From the NCBI GenBank assembly GCA_023515745.1, contig JALECJ010000255.1, forward strand, positions 1,436,001 through 1,500,000: a stretch of DNA of 64,000 nt. The letters are read 5' to 3'. Below the pieces are notes generated by a model. That model saw only the letters and a program-made list of their open reading frames with translations, did no database searches and was not told the DNA's origin. Shown piece by piece: positions 1 to 12,261 of this stretch. The stretch comes from Amoeboaphelidium protococcarum. Lineage: Eukaryota; Aphelidiomycota; Aphelidea. Positions within the stretch are counted from its first letter, which is position 1. Each line of letters starts with the position of its first letter. The position numbers and the translations under genes are program-made.

Positions 1-3000
1 GGAGGCATTGGCGCAGAAGTAGGACCTACCGGTGGAGGTGGCGGCGCCGCAGATGAGGAAGTGTTGGAAGGTGGAGGTGGTGGCGGTTAAGGACCAGAAC
101 CAGAAGGCGCAGGAGGTGGTGGAGGAGCCTATTGGCTCGGAGCAGCTGACATTGGCGGTGGAGGAGGCGGACCGACACTAGCAGAAAAGACAGGTGCAGT
201 AACTGCTTAATTGCTGCTAGTTAAACTTTATGAAGCTTCATCAGATTACGCGACGCCCATTTTAGCTTTCTTCGCAGCCAACTATTCCGCCAATGATAAT
301 CCTTTGCTTGCAGGCTGACCACTAGACTGCGATGGCGGGGGAGGGGGCGGAGGTGATGAGACATTACTTGGCCCTGGTGGAGGCGGTGGGCCTGATCCAG
401 TCGAAACTGGAGCAGGTGCAGGTGGTGGAGCCATCGGGGCGGATAAAATCCCCTCAGTTGCAGGCGGTGGTGGTGGTGGGCCAGCAAAATTACCAGATGG
501 CGGCGGTGGTGGCGGTAGATTAGTACTCGACCCAGCAGCGACAGGTGGAGGCAGCGGCGGAGCAATAGCTGAAGTCGGCTTCATCATTGATGGTGGAGGA
601 GGAGGAGGCCCAGACGAAGATATTTAAGCATCATCATCATTACCATTCACCTAAGTAGGTGCTGATATAGTTGGTATGACTGGCACCGAGTCAACATTAA
701 GAGCAGGGATTATCATAGGAGTACTCTAATAGCCAGTTTGTTGCTATTAGTCAGAATACACAATTTACTCCGCTATTTAATTACCTTCATCCAACGTCTA
801 ATAGTTCAACGACTCGGCACCAGCTATAAAATTCAGTATCGGCTCTAAACTCGAGACATTCACTACTGATCCGTTAGACAGTTGAAGGCTCAAACTCCAA
901 GACTCTTTATTACTCAAACCTCTCTATACGGCAATGTTCTACATGACCTCTTTAGCCGTGCTCAGAGAATCGATCTCAAACGCCACTTGCTCACCATCAG
1001 CCCAAAGAGCACACAAAGCAATAGGCTGATTCCATAACACCGACATGACCTCTAATGAGCTCACAGAACCAGTTCTAGAGCCGTTCTTTAAACTTCTAGC
1101 CATTCTTTGCAAACACCATGTGCATGTCTCCATATCCGGCGCATCAACCACTATATGATTGAGCAGGGCTTTAGCCAAATACATAGACGGACAATAGAAG
1201 CCTAGGAACAAACCAAAAAAGCGCCAAGCTCTCTTATTGGCAGCCTCGTCGCCATTTTTACAAGTCATTCTAGCAAATTAAGATAGTGTCTCATCCATGT
1301 ACGTCAACTTCTTGGACAATTGAGTCTGACTAGACATTAACGAATCTGTCTGCTAACAGATAAAATCAAGCAGACATTTCACAAGCTAAATGTCACAGTC
1401 GTCAATTACAAGCTTCAAACACGCTTAATTAATTGCAATGGCAGCTTTCTATAGTGACTGATCTGCCAAGTTAGAAAACTTCAACAGAGACGAAGTCAAT
1501 GGCTTGGAATTGAAACCAGGCTTAATTCCTTCGTTAAAGAAAATCTTTGAGAACTTCAACCAAGTTGCATCTTCCGATCCAGAGACCATCTGATTCAGAC
1601 TCTCATTGCTACCCTCTTTGATTTGACCGCCGCGCAGAGTCTCCAAGGAATACATTTCGTACTGGATCTTCACATAATTGTCAGGGACATTTAGCTAATA
1701 AAATTGGAATTTCTGCGACTTCATTCTCTACTGAACGGCTTCAGGAACATCCTGCTCTTTCTTTTTGCGGCTGTTAGGCGTCATACCAGCACGCATGGCT
1801 GCCTTGGCTGCGCGCTCTTACTCACTCATTTCCAAATATCTCAAGAGCTCCTCTTGCTTGGCCTTGATCTCAGGATCTTCGTCATCATCATCAGCGCCAC
1901 CGTTACTACTGTCAGCTACGAGTTGCGCATGTTGCTTCTTGGCCTCTTCATACTTTTACTCCTCTTCCAATCTCAGCCTCTCCTCTTCTTGCACTCTCAG
2001 CCTCTCTTCCTCCTGCAATCGTAAGCGCTCCTCCTCTTCTTTACGGCGTTCCTCTTCCTCCCGCAACCTCTTCATTTCACGAACTTTGGCCAACTCTGCC
2101 TCATATTAAATTCTAACTTTACGACCTCTCCAAGCAGATTGGATGGACACAATACCACGTTTCCATCTTCGAGCCTTAGCTTTGCCCAACCAGCCACGAG
2201 CCATCTTCTATACAGTCAGAATACGCTGTCTATCTCGCAAAAACTATTGACGCGCCACTACCATTTTGAAAAAGTTCTAGAGCACAACGACAAAGACCAC
2301 AAGCTTATCACCTCTCATCTTCTCCAACTCCACTTCTACCGACGCTTTGGCAAAGACTTTAGTGGCACCAGCCTGATACATGTCCTTAAACTTTGCCGCT
2401 GGAAGGAGACTAAGAATGGCCTTACAATTAGACACCTGATCCTTGCCCTTCTTGTTGCCTTCAATCAAAATGCTGTAACGACTGAGGAAATCCTCAAACT
2501 TGGCTCTGTACGAGAATCCAGCTCTTCTCACACGAATAGTCTCAAGCATACCACTATAACGCAATTACGCCATAATCAGCTATTTATCAACAGTTCTAGC
2601 CATCTTCTTAGTATTGGGTTTAATACAACGCACAAAATACGGATTACAGGCAGTCAAAGTATTCACTAATTCGTTAAGAGAAGCAGCAAATTGATATCCA
2701 GTGGTAAGAGCTTTGCCACTTTTGCCTTTACTCATGGTGTTCGAACGACTCAGCGTCCCACTCTTGGACTCACTCAATGACATTGTAGATCCTCTAATAG
2801 TACCACCAGAATTTGATGTATCCGCTTCATCAGATTCACTAAACCATTAGACAACCAAATCATTGCCAGAACCTTTCAATAAATCAATCAAATCACTTTT
2901 CAGCGTATCTCTATTCTTCTCCAAGAACCCATCAATATTGTAGTAGACATCTCCAGCATAGTGCTTCACACCAAATTGTACCTTGTTAGTCTTGTGTTTG

Positions 3001-4731
3001 ATGTAAGATGGATGCTACTCATGATTCTTATGACACTTCTCAATGAATGTGAAATCCGAGGACTTTGGGAAGTTGGACTCTTCATCAAGCAACTATATCA
3101 GGCCCACTGGCTTCTTACTGATCAGGTCAATAGTAGGCTGATTATCAACAAACTCAATCTTGGACCAATTGATGCCTTCTTTCTGATATTCCTCCTATTC
3201 CAACTTGAATATATGCATATTAAAATAGTACTGCAGACGCTCGTTTGCGTAATTGATACAGAACTACTCAAAACTGTTCACCTAAAAATCCTCAAAACCA
3301 AAAATATCCAACACTCCCACAAACTTCAAATCATCCTTATTTCGAGTAGTGTCATTGATGAAAGCGACAATCCAATTAAACATCCTACCATAAACTGCCT
3401 TAGCCAGCGCATCCCTCGCATCATTAGCCTAAGTCATATTCAAAGGGGTAACGAACGTCTCACCCCTAGTTATAGAAGTCCTGCTAATCAGGGCCTTGCT
3501 CAAATTCTCTGAAGAAATCTCCAACAGATCAGCCGCAATCTACAATGGCTAACTATCAACGATCTGTACACCATCATCAGGGCCCTCAAAGGTGACATTC
3601 CCCAAGTGTAGACAAGCGGCCAGGGCACGGAATATCTTCTGATCTGATTGATTCTTTGTAAAATTCAATGTGTGCATAGCCTCTCTCACTTCCTTCATTG
3701 AATCAACATCAGATACATTTTTCAGAGTATAACACCCACTCTACTTCAAATAACGATAATCTTAAGGCTTGGTCAGTTACAGAACTTTCCTCTCCTAATC
3801 AGTAGCTCCCAGAATCAAGTCATAAAAGATGTGATAATTTCTCTCATCTGCAGCCTAAAACACAATTCTACTCTTCTCAAGCAAGTACTGAAGAGTCAAA
3901 GCACCAGCAATACTACCATCACTTGAAAACTAAACCTCAAGAAACTTGCCAAATCTACTACTATTATCATTACGCACAGTCTTTGCATTACCGAAGGCTT
4001 CCAAAATAGGAGATGCATCCATGATCTGATCCTGCACAAGAGACTTCTTCGAAGACACTGTAGCCAAGAAGTTCAAAATAAGCTTCGTAGACTCTGTCTT
4101 ACCAGCTCCACTTTCACCACTAATAACCACGCACTAATTCTCCTACTTGCGCAACATCTAACTATACGCCTCGTTCGCAATTGCATAAATGTGAGGATCC
4201 ATATCAGTGATAACCTTTGACTTGCCCATCTCATAATAGCGTCTCACCAGATCACCACCAAAAATATCCAACTACTTGTATGGATTAACAGCCACCAGAA
4301 TATTGCCAGTGAAAGTATACATCAGATCATTCAGGTAGCGCTGTGAGATGTTGTGTAGCAACGATGCCTCGTGTAAATCGGCCAACAATGTCATGTCTGA
4401 AACACTCGCCACCGACGACTGATGCATCGGTTTAATGCATGAGGCATCCACTTGTTGCAACTACAAATGATGGACACTTGTTATTATTACATGAACATCA
4501 AAGTAAAAAACTGGGGATATCATACCTCTGCAGGATCATTGTTGAATGCTTTAATAACAAATTAACTACCCTGACCACTTGTTATCTGACCGGCCATCAA
4601 CAATCGACCATCGTTAACATTTCCACCGTTCTGGGTAAACCATACCCACTGTCCCTACAACCATTTAATCATTTTGAATTTATCATTAATATCAACCACA
4701 TGCTGAAACTTACCGGTGCAAAACTAGTCAT
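1..4731 (-). CDS. MyTH4/FERM-F1 myosin heavy chain with polyproline tail (C-terminus beyond window)
   Basis: Actin motor with a membrane/cargo-type tail. Three exons: 4731..4714, 4654..4526 and 4460 to the edge, with GT...AG introns of 59 and 65 nt that join a short SH3-like N-terminal module (GQWVWF) to the motor. The motor shows the P-loop GESGAGKT (about residue 163), switch [11 protein letters not shown], switch [10 protein letters not shown] and actin-binding [11 protein letters not shown]. After the motor come IQ-like basic stretches and a highly charged Glu/Arg helix (about 835-890). A MyTH4 domain follows (about 970-1175), then a ubiquitin-like lobe resembling FERM F1 (about 1190-1270), then a long formin-like polyproline region running off the window. 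I see no FERM F2/F3 after F1. Many in-frame TAA/TAG codons read as Gln. It is not a class I myosin, because the tail has MyTH4 rather than TH1. Class is uncertain (VII/XXII-like). Confidence 0.88.
4461..4525 (-). other. Intron 2 of the myosin gene
   Basis: 65-nt intron with GTATGA donor and TTTGTAG acceptor. Removal joins NNDPAE to LQQVDAS in frame, just before the conserved [17 protein letters not shown] start of the motor. Confidence 0.75.
4655..4713 (-). other. Intron 1 of the myosin gene
   Basis: 59-nt intron with GTAAG donor and TTGTAG acceptor on the minus strand. Splicing joins Met-Thr-Ser-Phe-Ala-Pro to the GQWVW segment in frame. Confidence 0.75.
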
Positions 4732-5049
4732 TTTATCAATAAATTATACCAAAACTTGGACAAATTGTTTACTGATAAAATAAAAAGATCTACTGTGTTT
4801 AAAACAATCAGAAAAGACTTTAGAAGTTGTTCAATGTTGATTGTAAACGACGACTACAGCGAGATCTCGTGGAAGAAGAACGGCTGAAACAACGACGGCT
4901 CGATTGATTAAAAGCACCGCTTATTACTAGCTGTAAAGGCGGTCATTAATTGGTGTCCAATATATTAAAATCATAAAAAAGAGGAATTAAAGCATAAAAT
5001 AGAATTATAAATGAATAGTTGATAGTAACTTATTTCATATAGAAAGGAA
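4732..5049. other. Intergenic: myosin 5' flank and CCT8 3' flank
   Basis: AT-rich spacer of about 320 bp between the myosin start and the CCT8 stop. Nothing else recognised. Confidence 0.5.
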
Positions 5050-6881
5050 TCATGCCATCTGATCGTCATCGTACATTTGATTACCACCCTTTGGAAGCTT
5101 TGGACCGCCAGCTGGCTTGCTCATTATAATCTGGTCCACGCGTAGAACGGTGAGTGCAGCATCCACGGCATACTTTATTGCCCAGTACTTGGCAACATAC
5201 GGATCATAAATAGGATACAGGTCTGGATTATCGCCAGTCTTAGTGATGTCTCTGATGACCTTTGGTGAGGACGCCTTGTCACCAGGAGTAATCTAATCAC
5301 CGTTTGAATCTACGGCAGTCTGAATACCAAACTCAGCCTCGACATTAACGCCAGAATTGACATTACCCTTACTCAGCTCAGAATACAACGTACTAACGAC
5401 AGAAGTGGAATCCAAACCAGCGTTATCTGCCAGAGTGCGCGGAATAACCTCGAACGCCTCAGCAAACGCCTTAACTCCCATTGCATTAACACTACCAGCG
5501 ATTGCACTCGCACTGTCACTATCGGATGATGATGATGATGAAGACAGCTAGTCCACCAACTTCTTTGCAAGGGATATTTCAACACATCCCGCACCGCGTA
5601 ACAGACGGCCGTCCTTGGTCATCAGCTTTACAGTGTTCACTCCGTCATCAATGGCCCGCTCGAGGTCATCCATATGATTCTGAGTTGCACCGCGTAAGAC
5701 TATAGTGATAGTTCTAGTTGCCTTTCCTTCGTTCTACTGGAATACTGTACATCTATCAGATCCAATCTCAATAGTGTCCAGCTGATCAACATGTCCAGCC
5801 TCTTCGGCAGTAGGTGCACCTAATCTAGTCATTGCCACAGCACCGGTAACTTTACACAACCTACGCAGATCAAACTTGGACAGACACTTCACAACCACAA
5901 GACCATACTTGTTAGCAAAATGCAGAGCAAGATCACCAACACCACTTCCCACAACGATGACCTTCACGCCGCTCTGGGCAATCTCCTTCACCATTCCCTC
6001 CAGCTGAGCTTCTTCTCCCTTACTGAATGACAGCAGTTCATCGGCATTCTTCAACAACACGGTACCTTTAGTCTCAGTCTACTATATATCCAATCCGCAA
6101 GTATAAATCGCCACCTTGGCATCCTTGATCTTCTTCAACTCGCTTTCTGGCTCCCGATTGAATACCATACCACGAACCACCATGGAATCGTGGACGGACG
6201 CACCCATGACTTTGACAACTCTCACGCTGTCGACACTGAAGTACTTTGGATTCTTAGGCATGACATCAATACAAGCTTTAGCCACTAGATCAGCAAGGAA
6301 AGCATCATAGCCATACTGTTTGCTCCCCAAGGCACTTCTCAAAGCCTGCAATAGACCGGTAGAGGACGTGACATCTGTTAATTCACTAACAACTTCGCGC
6401 TCCAATAGCTCCAGGACTTTCTTCGCCGCAACTTCATAACCTTCAATAATGTCAGCAGAGTGTACACCAATCTTGAGTAATTCGGCAGCCTTATTAAGCA
6501 GTTCTGAAGCAAAAATAACAACCCAGTTAGTCGCGTCACCAACTTCATTCTCCATCTGCTGACTAGCCATAACAATCAATCTCGCAGCGGGATGGGTCAC
6601 CTCCAATTCGCGCATAATCGTGGCTGCATCGTTGGTAACAAACAGCTTCTCCAAATGATTGATTACCATCTTGTTCATGCCGTTAGGTCCATACGATGTC
6701 TTGACCAGAGTACCAAGCTCTTTACACGCCTCGATGTTGCGAAGAAGAGCTTCATCAACACCTTGCATCATCTACACACAGCGGTAATTTAAATCAAGTT
6801 AAAGTCATACATCAAATGAAAATGTCATACCTTATAGCCTTCCTTCAGCAAGGCTGGCATTCTCGGAACTTTCATCGCCAT
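5050..6881 (-). CDS. CCT8: T-complex chaperonin subunit theta (CCT8)
   Basis: Subunit theta of the eight-membered cytosolic chaperonin TRiC/CCT, an ATP-driven folding chamber for actin, tubulin and others. Exon 1 (6881..6831) encodes MAMKVPRMPALLKEGYK; a 59-nt intron (6830..6772) precedes the main exon. Diagnostic features are YGPNGMNKMVINHLEKLFVT, NDAATIMRELEV, GDATNWV in the nucleotide-binding region (usually GDGTN), FEVIPRTLADNAGLDS, and the C-terminal LRVDQIIMSKPAGGPK typical of theta. The stop is TGA at 5050-5052. At 590 residues it is longer than usual (about 550) because of a Ser/Asp-rich insertion near 5525 and a longer loop near 5300. The last glycine motif reads RGAGCVE rather than PGGGATE. 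Confidence 0.95.
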
Positions 6882-7189
6882 CTTGTATTTGCGCGTTGAT
6901 TAATTGTTGTGTATATTATAACTACTATGGACACGGATTAAAACTTCAAGATTTCAATAGAAAGAACGTAGAACGACGAGATTCTTCTCAGCCGTTAAAT
7001 TTCGCCCAAGTACAGTAACGAGAATAAAACTAACGCGCGAGAGAGGCGCTAGTGATCGCGGCTTCCATGCTTTAACAACCAAGTGCTTATAGATAAAAGA
7101 TTCGTAAAAAAGATCCTTATCATGAAAGCGTCCAATAACCTTAATCTTAATAGTAATTTTAAAAAATGTATTTATATTATACTTCTGCT
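6882..7189. other. Intergenic: CCT8 promoter side and 3' flank of the pentaspan gene
   Basis: About 310 bp, AT-rich. No further gene supported. Confidence 0.5.
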
Positions 7190-9628
7190 TCACTTTTGCA
7201 ATCCTAAAGTCAGGAAGGACAGCGGGATGCTCACAATTGCCACCAAGATGATGGAACCAAAAGTTTTCACCAAGGACACCTGAGCCTGATCACACAGAGC
7301 ATTTTCAAATATTACTGACGCGTTCTAATACACTGCCTGAGCCTCAGCTGAGATGGAGCTGTTACTGCGCTGCGAAGGACATTAGACACTAGGATCCATT
7401 GGGGGAACTGCAGAGAATCTAACCACGGCTGGTTTAACAATCTGACCATCCATCTCATCGACGATAGCTCCAAATTGAGCCTGAATCTTGTCAGTCAGAT
7501 CACCGAAAGTATTACTGATCTATTCAATAGGCTTGATTGCAGCATCGAGTTGTGTCTTGAACTCCTACAGATTCTGATATAAAAGTTCAGTGTTGTTGGA
7601 GATTGTCTATGCAGCCAGAGACAGATTGTCCACAAACTTGATTGCATCCGCGTTATTAGCATTTCTCTACAACTCAGCCTTGATGCCATTCAGCTAAGAG
7701 ATCCAGCCATTACGGCCATCTCTATAAGCTCTATTATTAGGAGGGCTCACCTTGGCGCTGTTACGAGTGCCGTCAACAAGACCCTTGATATTCATCTACT
7801 ACTTGGCAATGACAGTCATCATGATCACAGAATCCTGCTCAGTCAAAGACAAAGCCTGAGATACATTGACATTCTACTTGAGCACATTGTTGGCACTATC
7901 CTTAAACTTGTTCCATCCAAAGAACAGATTGTCTTGATTACAAGCAGCACAGCTAGGTATGTCATTCTGAAACCACTGTTTTTCAGCCTACTGTGACTGT
8001 GCAGAGCTGCTCTGAGAGCTTCCATCAGCAGAACTGGTATTATAATTGGACGGGAAGAACAGGGGACGATCTTGACATGAACCATAAGACAATGCAGTGG
8101 ATGGCGTAAAGAATCCAGCAATACCAAAAGATGCAATTACGGCAAAGATAACAATCAAAGTCAAAACTGCCTTCATTCCAGTCGGAGACAGGGTCTACTT
8201 GGTCCCAACAGATGTGGCGCGTCTTGGACACCCAAACAAAAGTCCAAGCAAATAGCTCAGTAGAGCAGCGGCAGATATACCAAATACGACAGGCACCAAG
8301 TAATTGCGAACGATACGCATCATATTCACCAATCCATTAAAGAGCACAATCTCTCTGATGCCTTGATGTTGGGACTCTGCAGGAATATCTTGCTCGCTTT
8401 TCAGTGATACCTAACATCGAGTCACACCAAACTACAGACCGGCGACCAATTGATCCACCATAGAGCCCAGCAAACCTCCAAATTGCACAGTCTCATTACT
8501 GTATACGGCTTCAGTGTAGCCCAGCATGCGTAAAGCGACTAATCTTTTCAACTAGGATGGATTGCCCAGCTAGTTGTACAACTAATCTCCAAGGTACTGC
8601 AGCGCACGATGCTCTTCACTCTTCGAGCTCTCTGGAATCAGCTGAGACACGGATTGATTAAATTCAGCCATAGCAATATCGATAAGAGTCACGTTGAAGT
8701 AAGGACCATTTTTCAAAGATTAGTTAGATGATCCAGCGTCAATGGACGACAATACCTGCAGAATGTACTGCAACTACTCACCATACTGACCAACTTCAGA
8801 GGAATTCACGAAAATCTTTTAAAAGTGACTCTGCAACTCTGGCAAACCAAGTTCCACCATCTGATACAGCTCAATGCGGCTTTATCTCATAACATCGTAG
8901 TGTTACTAGGACTAGTTCAGAGCTTTCTAAAGTTCAGCAGCTTGAGTGGTAAAGTTCAGCAGATTATATGCCTAGGTATCATTCTCAGCTGGCAAAATCA
9001 AAGGCAAAATCTTGGCGTTGCTCTCATTGCGCCACAATTTGTCCACTTGGAACGATATATCCTAACTGCCTGCATCCAACACGTACTTGAACAAATCAGC
9101 GTTAGAGTTGGTCACTGTACGCATGTACTATAGCACGTCTTCACTTAGACGCGGTACAGCGACATCGTACACATCATCGATCAAGTGAGCCAGAGAGCGA
9201 TTCAAATCCACAGACGTGACAAAGGTAAAGCAAACTGCAGCGATAGATACAGCAGCCATGATGAAGTAGAAAGCATAGGAAACCTTGGTGCCACGGTTCT
9301 TTGATGGCTCTTGGTACGCATCAGAGGTCTCCAGCGCTGCCCACTCCTTCCCTTCGGCAGAGCGAGAGGCAGATCTGCCCAACAGGCGCCTGATCATGAA
9401 TGCCAGCAGAATGACCAGCAGGCAGAGAAAAGCAAGCGCGAATAGGACACCCTGCAGTAGCTAAGTACCGAAATTAAATTCAGATCCATTCTCGCCGCTT
9501 GCCTCACCGCCAGCAGGAATCACAGGGTATACCATGAGCGCATAGGGCGTCAAAGCACTGTCTAGTGTGGCGGCCGCGATAACCTTTTAGCCGAACGAGT
9601 ACAACCAATTCGTTGCCTAATTATCCAT
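7190..9628 (-). CDS. Prominin-like pentaspan membrane protein
   Basis: Intronless frame of 812 residues from ATG 9628 to TGA 7190, with TAA/TAG read as Gln. Five hydrophobic helices are visible: about 68-90 (LLQGVLFALAFLCLLVILL), 118-138, around 390-412 (NYLVPVVFGISAAALLSYLL), around 440-460 (VLTLIVIFAVIASFGIAGFF) and a last one at the C-terminus. Two large loops of roughly 250-300 residues lie between helices 2 and 3 and between 4 and 5. They are rich in Asn/Gln, have NxS/T sites and a few Cys. This two-large-loop, five-TM plan is that of prominins, which sit in curved plasma-membrane protrusions. No clear sequence motif confirms the family, and the cytosolic tail is very short. A tweety-like protein is the main alternative. 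Confidence 0.55.
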
Positions 9629-10547
9629 TATAATTTGAATCCAAGACTTATCTCTTTATGTATATAGGTTGTAAAAATCTTTTATTCAACTGAAAACAAA
9701 AGTCAAGTGATGGTAATATGTATGAGTGTAAAAATGATAATTGCGGCACCACAATCATTCCACCAATCTACCCCTGAGAGCCCCCGATCACGCTGACTGC
9801 TTATCTTGTAGTCAAATTATGGCACGTATCAATATGGACAGTTTTCAAACACAATTGCAGTCTATATCGTATCTTCTTTTAACAAGACTTGAAAGTAGTA
9901 AATTGATTAAGTTGTTCGACGCTCTAAGTGATAATGTTGACTAAATTCGACGATGACTTGAAGCAATTGAAACAGTATTATCATATCGCGTTAAGCATCT
10001 TTTACAGCCAGTTGCAGACGATAATTAAGACCACTAGTACGCGTTTATCTATATAAACTGTTCATAATCATAAAAAAGTGCACATCATAATATGAGTACG
10101 AAACTCGAAAAAAGTTCAGAAGAAATGTTCAATACAGTCTGTTAAGGAGGAATGTAGTATAACAATCAATACTCCCCGGTTGGTGCTGTTGTAATTAAAT
10201 AAACAGTATTCTCGATCGATCGTGTGGCCTTTCAGAAACATCAATGCGTTTACACATTTACATGTTTTTCATATCGACTTGGGTATAAGTAAAGCATTGC
10301 AACCCAATGCGCCGCATAATTTCCTAATGCAATGACGCGTGCTTAACGGCAGACAACAATTTTGATCGGGTGACATTTTCGCGCTCTTCTTCTAAGGTTA
10401 GGTTCTTCACGACAAGACGATAAAATGAAAAGTCTTTCCTACAGCGTAAACGCGCACAGGCCGTCCACTAGCATTAACCGTAGTTTTCCTTCCACTCTAT
10501 TCCATTCAAGAAATAATCTAGGATAGCATTTTTATATAATAAATAAA
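9629..10547. other. Divergent intergenic region upstream of RPS16
   Basis: Region of about 0.9 kb between the pentaspan gene (minus) and RPS16 (plus). Apart from a possible small coding stretch at 9819-10030 (listed separately), it holds AT-rich sequence, one TGACGCGT word (10333-10340) and a TATA-like stretch (TTTTTATATAATAAATAAA) directly before the RPS16 ATG. Confidence 0.45.
9819..9956 (+). CDS. Possible small coiled-coil protein, or exon of one (unrecognised)
   Basis: A 45-codon frame starting MARINMDSFQTQLQSISYLL and ending IRR before TGA at 9954-9956. The residues after the TGA in the same frame (LEAIETVLSYRVKHLLQPV) continue the amphipathic pattern, so a missed intron or readthrough of TGA-C is possible. 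Short frames are frequent by chance with a single stop codon, and I recognise no family. Low confidence. Confidence 0.2.
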
Positions 10548-10970
10548 ATGGAGGCTGTTCAGTGTTATGGAAGAAAGAAGACAGCGACTGCTGTTGCTCA
10601 CTGCAAAAAAGGAAAGGGATTGATTAAGGTGAACGGAGTTCCTTTGGAATTACTTTAGCCAGAGATTTTACGCGCTAAAGTGTATGAGCCAATTCTGCTG
10701 CTCGGCAAGGAGAGATTCGCTGGTGTGGACATTCGCGTGCGCGTTCGCGGTGGTGGCCATGTCAGTCAGATTTACGCTATTCGTCAGGCTATTGCCAAGA
10801 GTATTGTTGCATACAACTAGAAGTTTGTTGATGAGGTGAGCAAGATGGAGGTTAAGGATATTCTTGTGCAGTATGACCGTTCTCTCTTGGTTGCTGATCC
10901 ACGTCGTTGTGAGCCGAAGAAGTTTGGTGGTCGTGGTGCTCGTGCTCGTTTCCAGAAGAGTTATCGTTGA
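10548..10970 (+). CDS. RPS16: 40S ribosomal protein S16 (uS9)
   Basis: Small ribosomal subunit protein whose C-terminal tail reaches the decoding P site. The 140-residue protein matches eukaryotic S16 throughout: [16 protein letters not shown] at the start, [20 protein letters not shown] in the middle, and [20 protein letters not shown] with the invariant terminal QKSYR. Two in-frame TAG codons fall at Gln positions (ELLQPE, YNQKFVDE). ATG 10548 is preceded by an A-rich leader; stop TGA 10968-10970. No intron. A textbook case for checking the genetic code. Confidence 0.98.
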
Positions 10971-11163
10971 TTCTCCATCTCTGGAATATATCATACATAT
11001 AAAATACTCTTTAATTCTTATTATTACTGATTTTCTTGGAATTAGGCTTTGCTTTTATTTTGTAGATACTTCAGTTGCCGTTAACTCTCAGCTATTTAAC
11101 GCGACAATTTTGTTGAAATTTTATCAAAATTGTAGATCTGCATTAGCTATCGCCATTAGAAAA

Positions 11164-12090
11164 ATGAAACGAAAGCTCAATTTTGATGAAGAAAATGCTC
11201 TCTCTATCGCATCTGAAGATGAAGTTTAATCTAATTTGAGTCAAAGTGAATCCGATACGGAAAGCAATAGCGTTGATAGTGGTAGTGAATGTGATTCTGA
11301 TATCACGTAGGAGATGATAGATGTCGATTTTGCATTCAACTCACCGGTGGAAAATGATTATCATGCTTTGAAGAATCTATTAAATTAGCTATTTAGTACA
11401 GATGCTTAAGATTTGGAATTGGGATCTATGGCTGACTCCATCATAGCATTGCAATCTCGTGCCACGGTCATTCGCGCTGACAGTAATGATAATGATGATG
11501 GTTCAGTGAATGATCCGTTGGCGATATCATGCTGCATTCCATTATAAGATGATTCCTGGTGTCGCAATCTTAAACAGTTTATATAGAAAAAGCTGAAGCA
11601 GTCAAAAGATAAATAAAGCGCTGATGCTTTTAGAAAGGCTCTTGAAAGTGATCAACATTGCTACATTTTCATCAGTGAGCGATTGACCAACATGCCGACG
11701 GAGGTTGCTGGTCCTTTGAGTAAACTGGCTCTGGATGAAGTATAGAAAGATAAAGATGCCAAATATATTTTATACATTAGTAAAACGTACAAGGCTGTTA
11801 AATACACATCTGTGGAGGACGTGAATGGTGATATTGACGCGTCTGATCTCCCTCAATATGCCAATGAAGAAGACTCGGTGTTGTCTGAACTGGCCGAGGC
11901 TCGTTTCACTTATAAGCCAAAGCAAACGGAGAGCTCCCGCGTTCCCGACGCATCTGCTTCGTTCTATGATGGAATTGGTGCTGTTGATTAGCGAGAAGTT
12001 ATGCTCTTCACCACTGATTAGTTCAAGATTGCTTTGTCTCAAGTCATTGACTTTTGTGGTTTTGACCCATCGCAGATTGATTCTTCGTGA
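11164..12090 (+). CDS. BCP1: BCP1/BCCIP family protein
   Basis: 308 residues. BCP1 (yeast) is a chaperone and nuclear export factor for ribosomal protein uL14; the animal homologue BCCIP binds BRCA2 and p21. The acidic N-terminus (Glu/Asp/Ser-rich) is followed by the family signature VDFAFNSPVENDYHALKNLL, then TVIRAD, and then YIFISERLTNMPTEVAGPL and YILYISKTYK, which match the conserved ILSERLINMPVEVAPPLY core. Numerous in-frame TAA/TAG codons are read as Gln. The next gene (TPC1) starts 171 bp downstream in the same direction. Confidence 0.9.
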
Positions 12091-12261
12091 TCATATATAT
12101 CGCGTTAGTTTTACTGACTTTATAGTGGGTTCTTTGGTTTACTTTGTGTTTTAAAAGCGTGGACTCTCAAGACGTTTGGGTATTTCAATCTTCAATCTTT
12201 CAGGGCGTTACTTATATTCGCGTTCGATTAAACTAACTTTACTGTATTAAACAGAGCTGAA

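Noticed and set aside
1-4731. Long-tailed class I myosin (TH1-TH2-SH3), suggested by the polyproline end
   Set aside because: The region after the motor is a MyTH4 domain followed by a FERM-F1-like lobe, not a basic TH1 domain.
10092-10376. A frame from ATG 10092 open with UAR=Gln
   Set aside because: No protein-like pattern; runs of this length are expected by chance with one stop codon.
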